Both the position numbers and the translations under genes were made by a program. From DASXKD01 sp963734725 (GTDB taxonomy: Bacteria > Actinomycetota > Actinomycetes > Streptosporangiales > Streptosporangiaceae), in the NCBI GenBank assembly GCA_963734725.1, contig CAVTIX010000025.1, positions 213,997 through 277,996 of the forward strand: 64,000 bases of DNA, read 5' to 3'. This document shows, in pieces, positions 42,384 to 51,038 of this stretch; the first letter of the stretch is position 1; every line of letters starts with the position of its first letter. The notes below the pieces were generated by a model. That model was given only the letters and a program-made list of their open reading frames with translations. It made no database searches and was not told where the DNA came from.

Positions 42384-43217
42384 CTACCTCCACGGCCGAA
42401 GCTGGTTCAGCTGGCGCCGGCGCACCAGAAAAATTCCGAACGATGCCGCGGCCAGCACTAGGAAGGCCACCTGGGTCCGGGTCTGCAGCACTGCGGCCGG
42501 CGAAGCCAACCGCGTGGCCAGCAGCCAGACCGTCATGAGCCAGGCAGCGCTCACGGCCGTGGCCGCGTTCAGCGCGCTGACCCAGGTGGACGCGGCCAGC
42601 ACCACCGCGACAAAGCCGGCCGCCGGCAGCAGCCAGGCGAACGGCGCCTGGCCCGGCACGAACAGCCCGAACAGCAGCACCGCCGGCAACGCGAGCGCGA
42701 GAACCGCGATCGTCCGCAGCAAGACCAGCCGCAGCGCAGGGTAGGGCGTGACCATCTCCGGTTCAAGAGCGGGGTCCCACCGCCGGTCGTAGCTGAACGC
42801 GACCACCAGGCACGGCGCGAGCGGCGCCACGGCCAGGAAGAACCAGAGCCCGCGGGCGTGCCCGACCGCCGCCGCGAGAGCGGCGAACGCGAGGACCGCG
42901 GCCACGCCGACCAGCCACACACCGCGGAAAGCGCTGGCCACCGCGACCAGCCGGGCCTCGTGGGCCGGGAGCCCGGCGGCGCGCAGCAGCCGCTCGAACA
43001 CCGACGGCCGCGGCACCTCTACGGCGTCCCGCGTGCGATCCCACACACCGGCGAGATCGACCACCACGAGGCCGGCCGCGGTGACGGCGGTGTTGACCCG
43101 GGCCCGGCACTGCGCGCAGGACAGCAAGTGCTGCTCAACCGAGGCGCCCTCGGCCACCGAGTCGCTCCGCTCAACGTAACGCCGCAGTGTTTCATCGTCG
43201 GCATGCCAGCCGGTCAT
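42384..43217 (-). CDS. Anti-sigma factor with zinc finger and membrane domain
   Basis: 277 aa. N-terminal anti-sigma zinc-finger HLLSCAQC (His and Cys at 30-37) with preceding His4; the rest has about six membrane helices. ATG 43217 overlaps the sigma gene stop. Expected to hold the sigma factor inactive at the membrane. The multi-helix membrane part is longer than usual for single-pass anti-sigma factors. Confidence 0.88.
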   Translation of the reverse strand: MTGWHADDETLRRYVERSDSVAEGASVEQHLLSCAQCRARVNTAVTAAGLVVVDLAGVWDRTRDAVEVPRPSVFERLLRAAGLPAHEARLVAVASAFRGVWLVGVAAVLAFAALAAAVGHARGLWFFLAVAPLAPCLVVAFSYDRRWDPALEPEMVTPYPALRLVLLRTIAVLALALPAVLLFGLFVPGQAPFAWLLPAAGFVAVVLAASTWVSALNAATAVSAAWLMTVWLLATRLASPAAVLQTRTQVAFLVLAAASFGIFLVRRRQLNQLRPWR

Positions 43218-43750
43218 GACAGTCCCTCCGCTAGCGCGGCCCGCAAGTGTGCCTTGGCCCGGTACAGCCGCGTCTTGACACTGCTCACCGGCACGTGCAA
43301 CAGCTGCGCCGCTTCCCTGGCGGACAGGCCGTCCAGCACGACGGCCTGGATGACGGCGCGCATCTCCGGCGACAGCCGGGCCAATGCCTCACCGATGTCG
43401 CCGTACTCGACCGACAGCAGCACCTGGTCCTCCGCCGCCGGTGCCGTCCCGGTGCTGTCGAACACGGCCGCGACGTCGGTCCGCTGCCGGAGGCGGCTGA
43501 CCAGCCGGCGGATCGCTATGCCCCACAGCCACGCCGCGATGTCGCCGTCACCGCGAAAGCCCCGCGGTTTCTGCCAGACCGCGACGAACGTGTCCTGGAC
43601 GGCGTCGGCCACGAGGTCACGGTCGTTGCACCGGCGCGCGAGCCGGAGCGCGAGCCACCCGGCGTGGCGTTCGTAGAGCACGCGGAAGGCACCGATGTCA
43701 CCTTCGGCGACGCCGACCAGCAGCATCTCGTCGCCCGGGGGACCCTCCAT
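43214..43750 (-). CDS. ECF RNA polymerase sigma factor
   Basis: 178 aa. Sigma region 2 about 15-80 (FRVLYERHAGWLALRLARRC, DAVQDTFVAVWQKP) and region 4 about 120-172 (ALARLSPEMRAVIQ, LDGLSAREAAQLLHVPVSSVKTRLYRAKAHL). It heads the sigma/anti-sigma/ABC operon, all genes overlapping by ATGA or close spacing. A GC-rich palindrome about 45 bases upstream may be its promoter/operator. Confidence 0.94.
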   Translation of the reverse strand: MEGPPGDEMLLVGVAEGDIGAFRVLYERHAGWLALRLARRCNDRDLVADAVQDTFVAVWQKPRGFRGDGDIAAWLWGIAIRRLVSRLRQRTDVAAVFDSTGTAPAAEDQVLLSVEYGDIGEALARLSPEMRAVIQAVVLDGLSAREAAQLLHVPVSSVKTRLYRAKAHLRAALAEGLS

Positions 43751-43791
43751 ACCTCAACTGTCGCGTCCAAGGGCCGGAAAAGATTCACCCC

Positions 43792-43813
43792 GGCCCGGGA
43801 ACTTTCCCGGCCG
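43792..43813 (-). promoter_or_regulatory. Palindrome upstream of the ECF operon
   Basis: GGCCCGGGAACTTTCCCGGCC is a near-perfect dyad 42-63 bases before the sigma start. Possible promoter element for self-activation. The gap 43751-44111 otherwise holds no gene I would support. Confidence 0.35.
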
Positions 43814-44111
43814 GGTGACGGGTGATGCGGATGGGGTTCGCGAGCGCGCGCGTGGCATGCCGACGACCGGTGGTTCTCACCTGGTGACGATCGAGATCTC
43901 GTTGTGGAGGACGAGAGAGTGAAGTAGACCCCCGGCGACCTTCTTCGGTTCCGGTACCCGCGCGGTGCCCGGTAGAGCCTCTGCCTCCTTGGCGCTGCTG
44001 TTTGGAGTTAAGGGCTGCCGGGTGCGCTGTCACAGGTCGGTGGTCCACTCGATTGTCAGGCGTCGTGCCTGGTCAGCGGGGCCGAGGTTGTCCCTTTCGT
44101 CATAACACCCT

Positions 44112-44144
44112 CTTTTGTCATGGAAGCGCCAACCATGACAAAAG
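44112..44144. terminator. 12-bp hairpin terminator
   Basis: CTTTTGTCATGG - AAGCGCCAA - CCATGACAAAAG: perfect 12-bp arms, just after the stop of the DNA glycosylase gene. Each strand has a short A/T run in the arm. Confidence 0.7.
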
Positions 44145-44154
44145 CGGGCACACG

Positions 44155-45288
44155 CTAGATGTGGCGGTAGTCGCGGGGGGCGTTGCGCGGGCCGTGCCGG
44201 GGCGGGCTCTGCCCGCTCATCTCCAGCAGCCAGGCGGCCCGGTACCGGTGCCCGGCGTAGGGGGCGAGCAACTCGCACATGCCCGCGTCGTCCGCCTTCT
44301 GCCGGATCAGCGCCCAGCCAACGATCGAGGGCAGGTGGTAGTCGCCGACCGACAGGGCGTCTGGGTCACCGATGGCGCGCTGGCGGATCTCGGCCGAGGT
44401 CCACGGCCCGATCCCGGACAGCGTCTGGAGCCGTCGGTCCGCCTCCGCCGGGGTCATCGCGGAGATCTCCTCCAGCCGCTCGGCGACCCGGGCCGCCCCG
44501 ATGATGGTGCGCGCACGGACCAGTTCCACCCCGGCGCGATGCCACTCCCAGGAGGGGATGCGGATCCAGGTGCGCGGCGGCGGGCACACCCGCATCCCGG
44601 GCGGGGCGGGCCCCGGCGCCGGGTCACCGAACCGGAGCAACAGCAGCCGCCAGGCGCGTTTTGCCTCAGCGCCGACTACCTTCTGTTCCAGCACGGCGGG
44701 GATGAGGGCCTCGAACACCCGATCCGACCGGCCGATCCGCAGCGCGTGATGCCGCCGGGACATCTCCTGCAGCAACGGGTGCACCGGCTCGAAACCGGAC
44801 GGGTCGTCAGCGGCGCCCAGCAGCCCGGGCACGGTGCCGAGCAGCCACGCCGCTCCCGGCCCCCACGCGGACGCGCAGACGGTGAGGCGCCCGTCCTCCC
44901 CGCCGGGCGAGGCGCTCCCCGCCTCCCCGCCAGGCATGGCGCCCTCCGCATCCCCAGCGGGCACTGCGCGCCCGGCGCCCCCGGCGGGCACGGCGTGGAC
45001 CCGCATCGTGGCCGGGCCGTCCGGGGTGAGCGAGGTGCGCCACGCGGCCCCGTAGGCGTCGACCGCGTAGGCGGGGTCACCCCGGCCGCGCCGGTGCACC
45101 GCCAGCGTGCGGGACCAGTCGAGGGGGAACGGCGGCTGCCACTGCCGGGTCAGCGCGCCCGCTAGCGGCGGGACGACCACCCGGGAGGGGGCGGCATGCC
45201 CGGCCCTGGGGCCGTGCCCGGCGTAGGGCACCACCTGCGGCCCCCCGGGGATCCCCGCCAGCACGCGGGACACCGACCGGCGGGGCAT
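44155..45288 (-). CDS. DNA-3-methyladenine glycosylase family protein
   Basis: 377 aa. The C-terminal half is HhH-GPD: the helix-hairpin-helix TLSGIGPWTSAEI and catalytic Asp in SVGDYHLPS, typical of AlkA-like glycosylases that excise alkylated bases. The N-terminal half is less conserved and includes a 40-residue AG/PGG repeat (about 98-140). It lies 6 bases downstream of a nucleotidyltransferase gene. Start 45288 (ATG). Confidence 0.85.
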   Translation of the reverse strand: MPRRSVSRVLAGIPGGPQVVPYAGHGPRAGHAAPSRVVVPPLAGALTRQWQPPFPLDWSRTLAVHRRGRGDPAYAVDAYGAAWRTSLTPDGPATMRVHAVPAGGAGRAVPAGDAEGAMPGGEAGSASPGGEDGRLTVCASAWGPGAAWLLGTVPGLLGAADDPSGFEPVHPLLQEMSRRHHALRIGRSDRVFEALIPAVLEQKVVGAEAKRAWRLLLLRFGDPAPGPAPPGMRVCPPPRTWIRIPSWEWHRAGVELVRARTIIGAARVAERLEEISAMTPAEADRRLQTLSGIGPWTSAEIRQRAIGDPDALSVGDYHLPSIVGWALIRQKADDAGMCELLAPYAGHRYRAAWLLEMSGQSPPRHGPRNAPRDYRHI

Positions 45289-45294
45289 CGCGGC

Positions 45295-46395
45295 CTACAC
45301 GTCCGTGGAAAAGCGAACCGAGGTGGGGCCGAGGGTGACCCCGGGCCACACCCGCGCGCCGGCCCGCAGCTCGTTGCCCTCGGCGATGACCGCGCCGTCG
45401 CCGATCACGGCCGCATCGACGACGACGCCTTCGCCGATCCGGGCGCCCTTGCCGATGGCACTGTGACGGACGAGGGTCCCGGCCGCGATCCGCACATCGT
45501 CGAAGAGCACGCTGCCCTCCACCCGCGCACCGCTCCCGACGACCGCACCGGCCCCGACCACCGTTCCGCCGGAAAGCCGGGCACCCGGGGCGACCGCGGC
45601 CCCGTCCAGCACCAGCGCTTCGCCACAGGGCGCTGGAAGCGCGGACGAGGCAAGCCGGCCGAGCACCAGGTCGCAGGAACCCTGGACGAAGGTCTCGGGC
45701 GTGCCCACGTCAAGCCAGTACGCGGTGTCGACGAAGCCCATCAGAACCTGATCGGACGCGATGAAGCCCGGGAACGTCTCACGCTCCACCGATATCACGC
45801 GGCCCGGCGGAATTTCGTCAATGACACCCCGGCGGAACACGTAGCAGCCCGCGTTGATCCGGTTTGTCACCGGGTCGGGAGTCTTCTCCAGGAACGCCGT
45901 CACCCGCCCCGCCGGGTCCAGCGGCACGCACCCGAACCGGGCAGGGTCCGGCACCTCGACCAGGTGGAGGGTCACCGCAGCATCCGCCTTGCGGTGAGTG
46001 TCCAGTTGGGCGGCGATGTCGTGCCCGGACAGGACGTCCCCATTGAAGATGACCACCGGATCATCGGGGCCGCAGCGCAGTCCCTTCGCGGCGTTGCGGA
46101 TCGCCCCGCCGGTCCCGAGTGGCTCTTCTTCGTGGACGTAGGTGATCTCCAGGCCGAGCCCGGACCCGTCGCCGAACCGTTCCGCGAACATCTCGGCACG
46201 GTAGGACGTGGCCAGAACCACGTGCGTGATGCCGGCTTGGGCTGCTTTCGCGAATTGATGCGCGAGGAAGGGCACCCCTGCGGTCGGCAGCAGATGCTTG
46301 GGCGAGCCCAGGGTCAGTGGGCGAAGGCGCGTGCCGTACCCCCCGACGAGGAGGATTGCCTCCAGCGGTTCGCGGCGCGCGGGCTCAGTCGGCAT
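45295..46395 (-). CDS. manC: Mannose-1-phosphate guanylyltransferase-like enzyme
   Basis: 366 aa from ATG 46395 (a TTG six codons upstream is possible). N-terminal nucleotidyltransferase: LEAILLVGGYGTRLRPLTLGSPKHLLP, VVIFNGDVLSG, and GCYVFRRGVIDEIPPG with YWLDVGTPETF. The C-terminal third is a left-handed beta-helix of hexapeptide repeats (GGTVVGAGAVVGSGARVEGS). Matches the actinobacterial ManC/RmlA2 family making GDP-mannose or a related NDP-sugar. Fits with manB and the glycosyltransferases nearby. Confidence 0.88.
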   Translation of the reverse strand: MPTEPARREPLEAILLVGGYGTRLRPLTLGSPKHLLPTAGVPFLAHQFAKAAQAGITHVVLATSYRAEMFAERFGDGSGLGLEITYVHEEEPLGTGGAIRNAAKGLRCGPDDPVVIFNGDVLSGHDIAAQLDTHRKADAAVTLHLVEVPDPARFGCVPLDPAGRVTAFLEKTPDPVTNRINAGCYVFRRGVIDEIPPGRVISVERETFPGFIASDQVLMGFVDTAYWLDVGTPETFVQGSCDLVLGRLASSALPAPCGEALVLDGAAVAPGARLSGGTVVGAGAVVGSGARVEGSVLFDDVRIAAGTLVRHSAIGKGARIGEGVVVDAAVIGDGAVIAEGNELRAGARVWPGVTLGPTSVRFSTDV

Positions 46396-46527
46396 AGAGA
46401 CGGAGGCTACCAATAAGGCCGCCTGTGCGCCGACCTTCAGACCGGTGGTGAGGGCAGCCAGGCATGGGCAGGTCAGGATGGGGCTCCTGCTTCTCGATGT
46501 ACTGGCGGGGGACGGAGCCAGACGCGC

Positions 46528-46563
46528 GGGAATCTCCGCCCTTCAGGGCGGAGAGGAAGTCAA
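46528..46563 (+). mobile_element. Solo IS605-type right end
   Basis: GGGAATCTCCGCCC-TTCA-GGGCGGAGAGGAAGTCAA. A perfect 8-bp stem with TTCA loop and the same GGGAATC...AGAGGA.GTCAA frame as the right end of the TnpB element at 8542. No tnpB remains. Its last bases TCAA supply, on the other strand, the TGA stop of the glycosyltransferase gene, and the hairpin may now end that transcript. Confidence 0.7.
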
Positions 46564-47696
46564 TCCGCCTGCTGGGCTGCCGCACGCTGGTAGGACGCCA
46601 TGTGTGCCTCCGCCGAGGCCGCCCAGGTGAATTCCAGCGCCCGGGCCTGCTCCAGGTTGCCCAGCGCCTCGCGCCGCGCCGGGTCGTCCAGCAGCGCCCG
46701 CAGCGCGCTCTTGATGCTGTCCGCGTCCGGCTCGGTGTACGCGACGGCGTCGCCGCCCACCTCGGGCAGGGAGGCGCGGTGCGTGGTGAGCACGGGCGCG
46801 CCGCAGGCCATGGCCTCGAGCACCGGCAACCCGAAACCCTCGCCCCGGCTGGGGAAGGCGACCACGAGCGCCCCGCCGAGGTAGCCGGGCAGGTCACGGA
46901 ACCGCAGGTAGCCCGGGCGGACCAGGCGCAGCCGGGCGGGCACCGAGGCGATGGCCGCGTCAACCTCCTCGCTCCACATAGTGCCGCCGGCCAGCACCAA
47001 GGCCGGCGGGTCCTCCATGTCTTCCACGGCCGCCGCCCACCCGGTGATCAGCGCCGGGACGTTCTTGCGCGGCTCCAGGGTGCCGAGGTAGGCGATATAC
47101 GGCTTGCCGTGCAGGCCGAGCCGGTCGGACATCGCGCGCACCGCCGCGGGGTCGGGACGGTGGAACAGCTCGTGATCAACGCCGTGGTAGGCGACGTCGA
47201 TCCGGGTGGGGTCGGCGCCGAGCACCCGGATCAGTTCGTCCCGGGTGGCCTTGGACGGGACCAGCAGCCGGGTAGCGCGCCGCGCCGCGGTACGGATGTT
47301 GGACTTGAAGAACGTGGCGGTGACCGGGCTGTGCGCGTCCGGCTCGGTGAAGAACGTCAGGTCGTGGATGGTCACCACGACCGGCACACCCGGGCGCATC
47401 GGCATCGTGGAATGCGGGATGTGCATGACGTCGGCGCCGGCCTGCTGGGCCACGAGCGGGAGCCCGGTCTGCTCCCAGGCCAGCCGGGCCGGCCGGTGCG
47501 CGATGGCGGTGGGGCCGGCGACGATCCGCGCGCTGGGGATCATCCGGCTGTATCGCTCCTCGTCGGCGCGCTGGCAGGCGACCACCAGGTCAGCCCCGCC
47601 CGCACACAACGCGATCACAAGCCCGTCAACGTAGCGGCCCAGCGCCCCGCGATCCGCGGGGACCGCGGTCGCGTCAACTAGTACCCGAGGCGCCAC
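46560..47696 (-). CDS. GT4-type glycosyltransferase
   Basis: 378 aa from GTG 47696 (VAPRVLVDATAVPADRG), with GAGGAG upstream; a longer frame starts at 47726. GT-B fold: acceptor domain with HIPHSTMP and TIHDLTFF, then YLGTLEPRKNVPALI and the EGFGLPVLEAMACG donor loop with catalytic Glu. Probably uses GDP-mannose or a related donor for envelope polysaccharide. The last codons run into an IS605-type right end. Confidence 0.92.
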   Translation of the reverse strand: MAPRVLVDATAVPADRGALGRYVDGLVIALCAGGADLVVACQRADEERYSRMIPSARIVAGPTAIAHRPARLAWEQTGLPLVAQQAGADVMHIPHSTMPMRPGVPVVVTIHDLTFFTEPDAHSPVTATFFKSNIRTAARRATRLLVPSKATRDELIRVLGADPTRIDVAYHGVDHELFHRPDPAAVRAMSDRLGLHGKPYIAYLGTLEPRKNVPALITGWAAAVEDMEDPPALVLAGGTMWSEEVDAAIASVPARLRLVRPGYLRFRDLPGYLGGALVVAFPSRGEGFGLPVLEAMACGAPVLTTHRASLPEVGGDAVAYTEPDADSIKSALRALLDDPARREALGNLEQARALEFTWAASAEAHMASYQRAAAQQAD

Positions 47697-47828
47697 GACC
47701 AGTCTCGCTCCTCTCGATCCAGGCACCGACCCAGATGTTAACGCTCACCTGGGCCGTACCTCGTCCGGGATCTCCCGCCACCACCGAGCGTACGCCCTCC
47801 GCTTGGGTCCCGGTGAGCATGCCGCGCG

Positions 47829-50792
47829 CTACCTCGAAGCGGTGGGGCTGGGAGTCGGCGCCGCCGTGGCGCCTGGGCTGGGCTTCGGCGAGGTCGTCGC
47901 CTTCTGACCAGCCCGGGCGGCCGCTTGCGCGTTGCTGATCTGCTTCTGCATCTTCGCGATGTCCTGCGCGTACGCGGCGAGGTCGCCGCTGCGCAGCGCG
48001 GCCTGCGCCTGCGTGTAGAACTGCTGCGCCTTGTTCAGGTCGGCGATCACCTGCGCGTTGACCGAGCCCCCGGATCCACCGCCGCCGGGAGCAGCCTGGC
48101 CCGACGTTCCGGTGAACACCTGCGCCAGCGCCTCCTGCAGGGTCGGCTGGAAGCCCACCGGATGCCCAGAGTAGAACGCGAACACCCGCTGCAGGGACGG
48201 ATAGGACCCAGTGGACCCGGCCGCGTTGGCGGTGACGTAGACCGGCTCGATGTACAGCAGGCCGCCGCCCACCGGAATCGTGATCATGTTGCCCAGGGTG
48301 ACGGTCGAGCCGCCGCGGCGCAGCAGGGTGAGCTCCGCGGACGCCACGGCGTTGCTCTCGAAGGCGCCCTGCACCTGCGATGGGCCCTCGGTCACCGCGT
48401 TCTGGGGCAACTGGAGGACGCGGATGGTGCCGTAGCCGGGCCCCGGGTTGCTGTCCACGGTCATGACCGCGGCCAGGTTGGCCCGGTTGCGCGGCACGAA
48501 CGTCGTGGTCAGCGAGAATTCCGGCTGCCGGTACCCGGGGATGGTTTCCGTCAGGTAGTACGGCGGCTGGCTGTGCTGGTTAGCGGCCACCCCCGTCGGG
48601 TCGTTCGGCACGGTCCAGAAGTTCTGCCCGCCGTAGAACGACTGGGCCGTGCCGACGTGGTACTGGGACAGAATCTCCCGCTGGACCTCGAAGAGGTCCG
48701 TCGGGTAGCGCATATGCGGGCGCAGGTCGCCCGGGATGGCCGTTTCCGGCTGGATGATGCCGGGAAAGGCGTTCCGCCAGGCTTGCAGCAGCGGGTCCGG
48801 AGCGCCCCACTGGTAGAGCGTCACATCACCGTTGTAGGCGTCCACCACTGCCTTGACCGAGTTGCGGACGTAGTTGACCGCCCCGGCCGGCTGGCCCGCC
48901 ACGTTCCCGCCCGGTGTCTGGCTGGTGCTGGTGGCCGCGGGCATGCTCAGCCGCTGTGAGTACGGGTACAGGTCGGTGGTGGTGTAGCCGTCCACGATCC
49001 AGTAGATGCGGCCGTTCGCCACGACCGGGTAGGGGCTGCCGTCCAGGGTGAGGAACGGCGCGACCTTGGCGACCCGGGCCAGCGGGTCGCGCACGTAGAG
49101 GATCTTCGAATGGCTGTTGATGGCGCCGGACAGCAGGATGTTGAGCTCGCGGAACTTGATCGCGTAGAGGAGCCGGTTGAGCGGGGAGCCCACCGGCACG
49201 CCGCCGCGGCCGGCGTAGGTGTAGTTCTGCTGCCCGCCGATGTTCTGGTAGGGGTAGTCGAGTTCCTCCCCGCCGCTCCCCTTCCCGGGATGCGGTCCGC
49301 CGACGATGACGTAGTTGTTCTCCGCCTCGCCGAAGTACACGCGCGGCTGTCCTATGGGCAGCTCACCCCGGGGCGGGATGTCGCTCTCCACGAAGTGAGG
49401 GGTACCGCCGCCGCTCACCGAGTTCTCCCTGGCGGCCACGAACCCGTAACCGTGCGTGTAGACCAGGTGGGTGTTGATCCAGTTGCCCTGGCCGGCCGGC
49501 GGCCCGGACAGCCCGCGGACCGCCACGGCCAGGTCCTGCGGCACCGGCCCTTCGCCGGGCAGCGTGTACCTGTCCACCGCAAGCGTGGACGGGAACTGGT
49601 AGTACCCCTTGACCTGCTGGAGTTGCTGGAAGGCGCGGGACACCACGGCCGGGTCCATCAGCCGGAACCCGGGCAGGTTTGACGATTGCGCGTGCAGCGC
49701 GGCTGACGATTCGATGCTGGCGCCCGAGTAGGGCCGCACCCGGGCGGTACCCGGGGTGACCGCGTAGGCCAGCCTGGTCGCCTTGATCTCCCGGGTGATG
49801 TACGGGGTCTCCTTGGCAAGCTCGTTCGGCTTGACCACGAACTGCTGGATGATCGCCGGGTACACCCCGCCGATCAGGATCGCCGACAGCACCAGCAGGC
49901 CGAACCCGACCGCGGGGAGCAGCGCGCTGCGGCGGATGGCGCCGGCGAAGAACAGCAGGGCGCACAGCACCGCGATCACGGCGAGCACGGTCTTGGCCGG
50001 CAGCACCGCGTTGACATCGGTGTAGGACGCGCCGGTGGTCACCGCGCCACGCTGGGAGAAGTCGATGCCCCACCGGTCCACCCAGTAGGCCGCTCCTTTG
50101 AGCAGGACGAACACACCGAGGAGGACGAACAGGTGGGCCTGCGCGCCCATGGTGGCCCGCGGCCGCCGGGCATGCCAGCCCAGCCCGCCGTACAGCACGT
50201 GCACCGCCGCTGCGACCAGCAGCGAGAGGAAGACCGCCGCGAACAGGTAGCTGAGCACCAGGCGCAGGAACGGGTAGGTGAAAACGAAAAACGAGATATC
50301 GAGGCCGAATTGCGCGTCTTTCCGGTGGAACGGGACCTGGTTGATGAACAGCAGCCAGGTACGCCAGGCGCCGGAGGCGGTGATCCCGGAGATCACCCCG
50401 ATCAGGCCCAGCAGGATCCCGAGCAGCAGCCGCCGGTGCGGGTCGACCGCCATCCGGTAGGCGTCCACCCCCGGACGCTCGGTGGTGGCCGGGCGGTACA
50501 CCGGGCGCAGCCGGTAGGCGAGCCAGGCGTTGACGCCGACCACGGCCGCCATGAAGATCCCGACCACGAAGAACAGGGCCCACCTGGTGCCATAGATCGC
50601 GCCGAAGACCGACCCGTACTGCACCGAGCGGTACCAGAGCCAGTCGGTCCACACTCCGGCGATGATCGTGATCAGCACGCCGAAGGCGATCAGTCCGGCC
50701 ACCACCGGCACGAGGTAGCGCGGCCAGCGGGGCAGGCGCAAAGCCGGCCGGCCCGTGGGCGGCCGGTCAGCCGAGGACGGCCGGAAGCTCAT
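47829..50792 (-). CDS. UPF0182 family membrane protein
   Basis: 987 aa. Seven N-terminal membrane helices (about 22-330) and a large outside domain with Trp/Tyr-rich stretches (FYGGQNFWTVPNDPTG, YYLTETIPGYRQPEFSL). The C-terminus has a coiled segment (LNKAQQFYTQAQAALRSGDLAAYAQDI) and an Ala/Pro tail. UPF0182 proteins occur in actinobacteria and cyanobacteria; function unknown. Next to the PDZ-Lon gene, as in mycobacteria. Confidence 0.95.
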   Translation of the reverse strand: MSFRPSSADRPPTGRPALRLPRWPRYLVPVVAGLIAFGVLITIIAGVWTDWLWYRSVQYGSVFGAIYGTRWALFFVVGIFMAAVVGVNAWLAYRLRPVYRPATTERPGVDAYRMAVDPHRRLLLGILLGLIGVISGITASGAWRTWLLFINQVPFHRKDAQFGLDISFFVFTYPFLRLVLSYLFAAVFLSLLVAAAVHVLYGGLGWHARRPRATMGAQAHLFVLLGVFVLLKGAAYWVDRWGIDFSQRGAVTTGASYTDVNAVLPAKTVLAVIAVLCALLFFAGAIRRSALLPAVGFGLLVLSAILIGGVYPAIIQQFVVKPNELAKETPYITREIKATRLAYAVTPGTARVRPYSGASIESSAALHAQSSNLPGFRLMDPAVVSRAFQQLQQVKGYYQFPSTLAVDRYTLPGEGPVPQDLAVAVRGLSGPPAGQGNWINTHLVYTHGYGFVAARENSVSGGGTPHFVESDIPPRGELPIGQPRVYFGEAENNYVIVGGPHPGKGSGGEELDYPYQNIGGQQNYTYAGRGGVPVGSPLNRLLYAIKFRELNILLSGAINSHSKILYVRDPLARVAKVAPFLTLDGSPYPVVANGRIYWIVDGYTTTDLYPYSQRLSMPAATSTSQTPGGNVAGQPAGAVNYVRNSVKAVVDAYNGDVTLYQWGAPDPLLQAWRNAFPGIIQPETAIPGDLRPHMRYPTDLFEVQREILSQYHVGTAQSFYGGQNFWTVPNDPTGVAANQHSQPPYYLTETIPGYRQPEFSLTTTFVPRNRANLAAVMTVDSNPGPGYGTIRVLQLPQNAVTEGPSQVQGAFESNAVASAELTLLRRGGSTVTLGNMITIPVGGGLLYIEPVYVTANAAGSTGSYPSLQRVFAFYSGHPVGFQPTLQEALAQVFTGTSGQAAPGGGGSGGSVNAQVIADLNKAQQFYTQAQAALRSGDLAAYAQDIAKMQKQISNAQAAARAGQKATTSPKPSPGATAAPTPSPTASR

Positions 50793-50958
50793 CCGGTTCC
50801 CCTCATGTCAGTAGGGCCCGCGGCGCGGAAAGGGCGTCCATGAGCCGTCAATCTACCGCGCCGGCCACGCATCCTTTCCTGAAGAAAGGCTGAATGTCCA
50901 GCCACAACGGCGGCTGTGGGCCAGCCTGAAGAGCGGCCGCGGACCGGTCGGCGGGGTG

Positions 50959-51030
50959 GCCAGGAACACGTCAGGCGGGGCGGGCAGGGGCACGTCCGGC
51001 GCGGCGGCCAGGGATATGTCCGGCAGCGCG
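50959..51030. repeat. 24-bp tandem repeat
   Basis: Three imperfect 24-bp units with core CAGG..CACGTC.GGCG, in the 246-base gap between the UPF0182 and PDZ-protease genes. No gene or clear promoter is seen there. Confidence 0.75.
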
Positions 51031-51038
51031 GCCGCGGG

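Noticed and set aside
43857..43922. Small 21-codon ORF between the ECF operon and the glycosylase
   Set aside because: No ribosome site, no recognisable sequence; too short to support.
46298..46630. 110-codon plus-strand frame across the solo right end
   Set aside because: Only its GISALQGGEEV part recalls a TnpB tail, because it crosses the right-end hairpin; the rest is antisense to the nucleotidyltransferase gene.
50959..51030. CRISPR or attachment-site array
   Set aside because: Imperfect contiguous repeats with no spacers.
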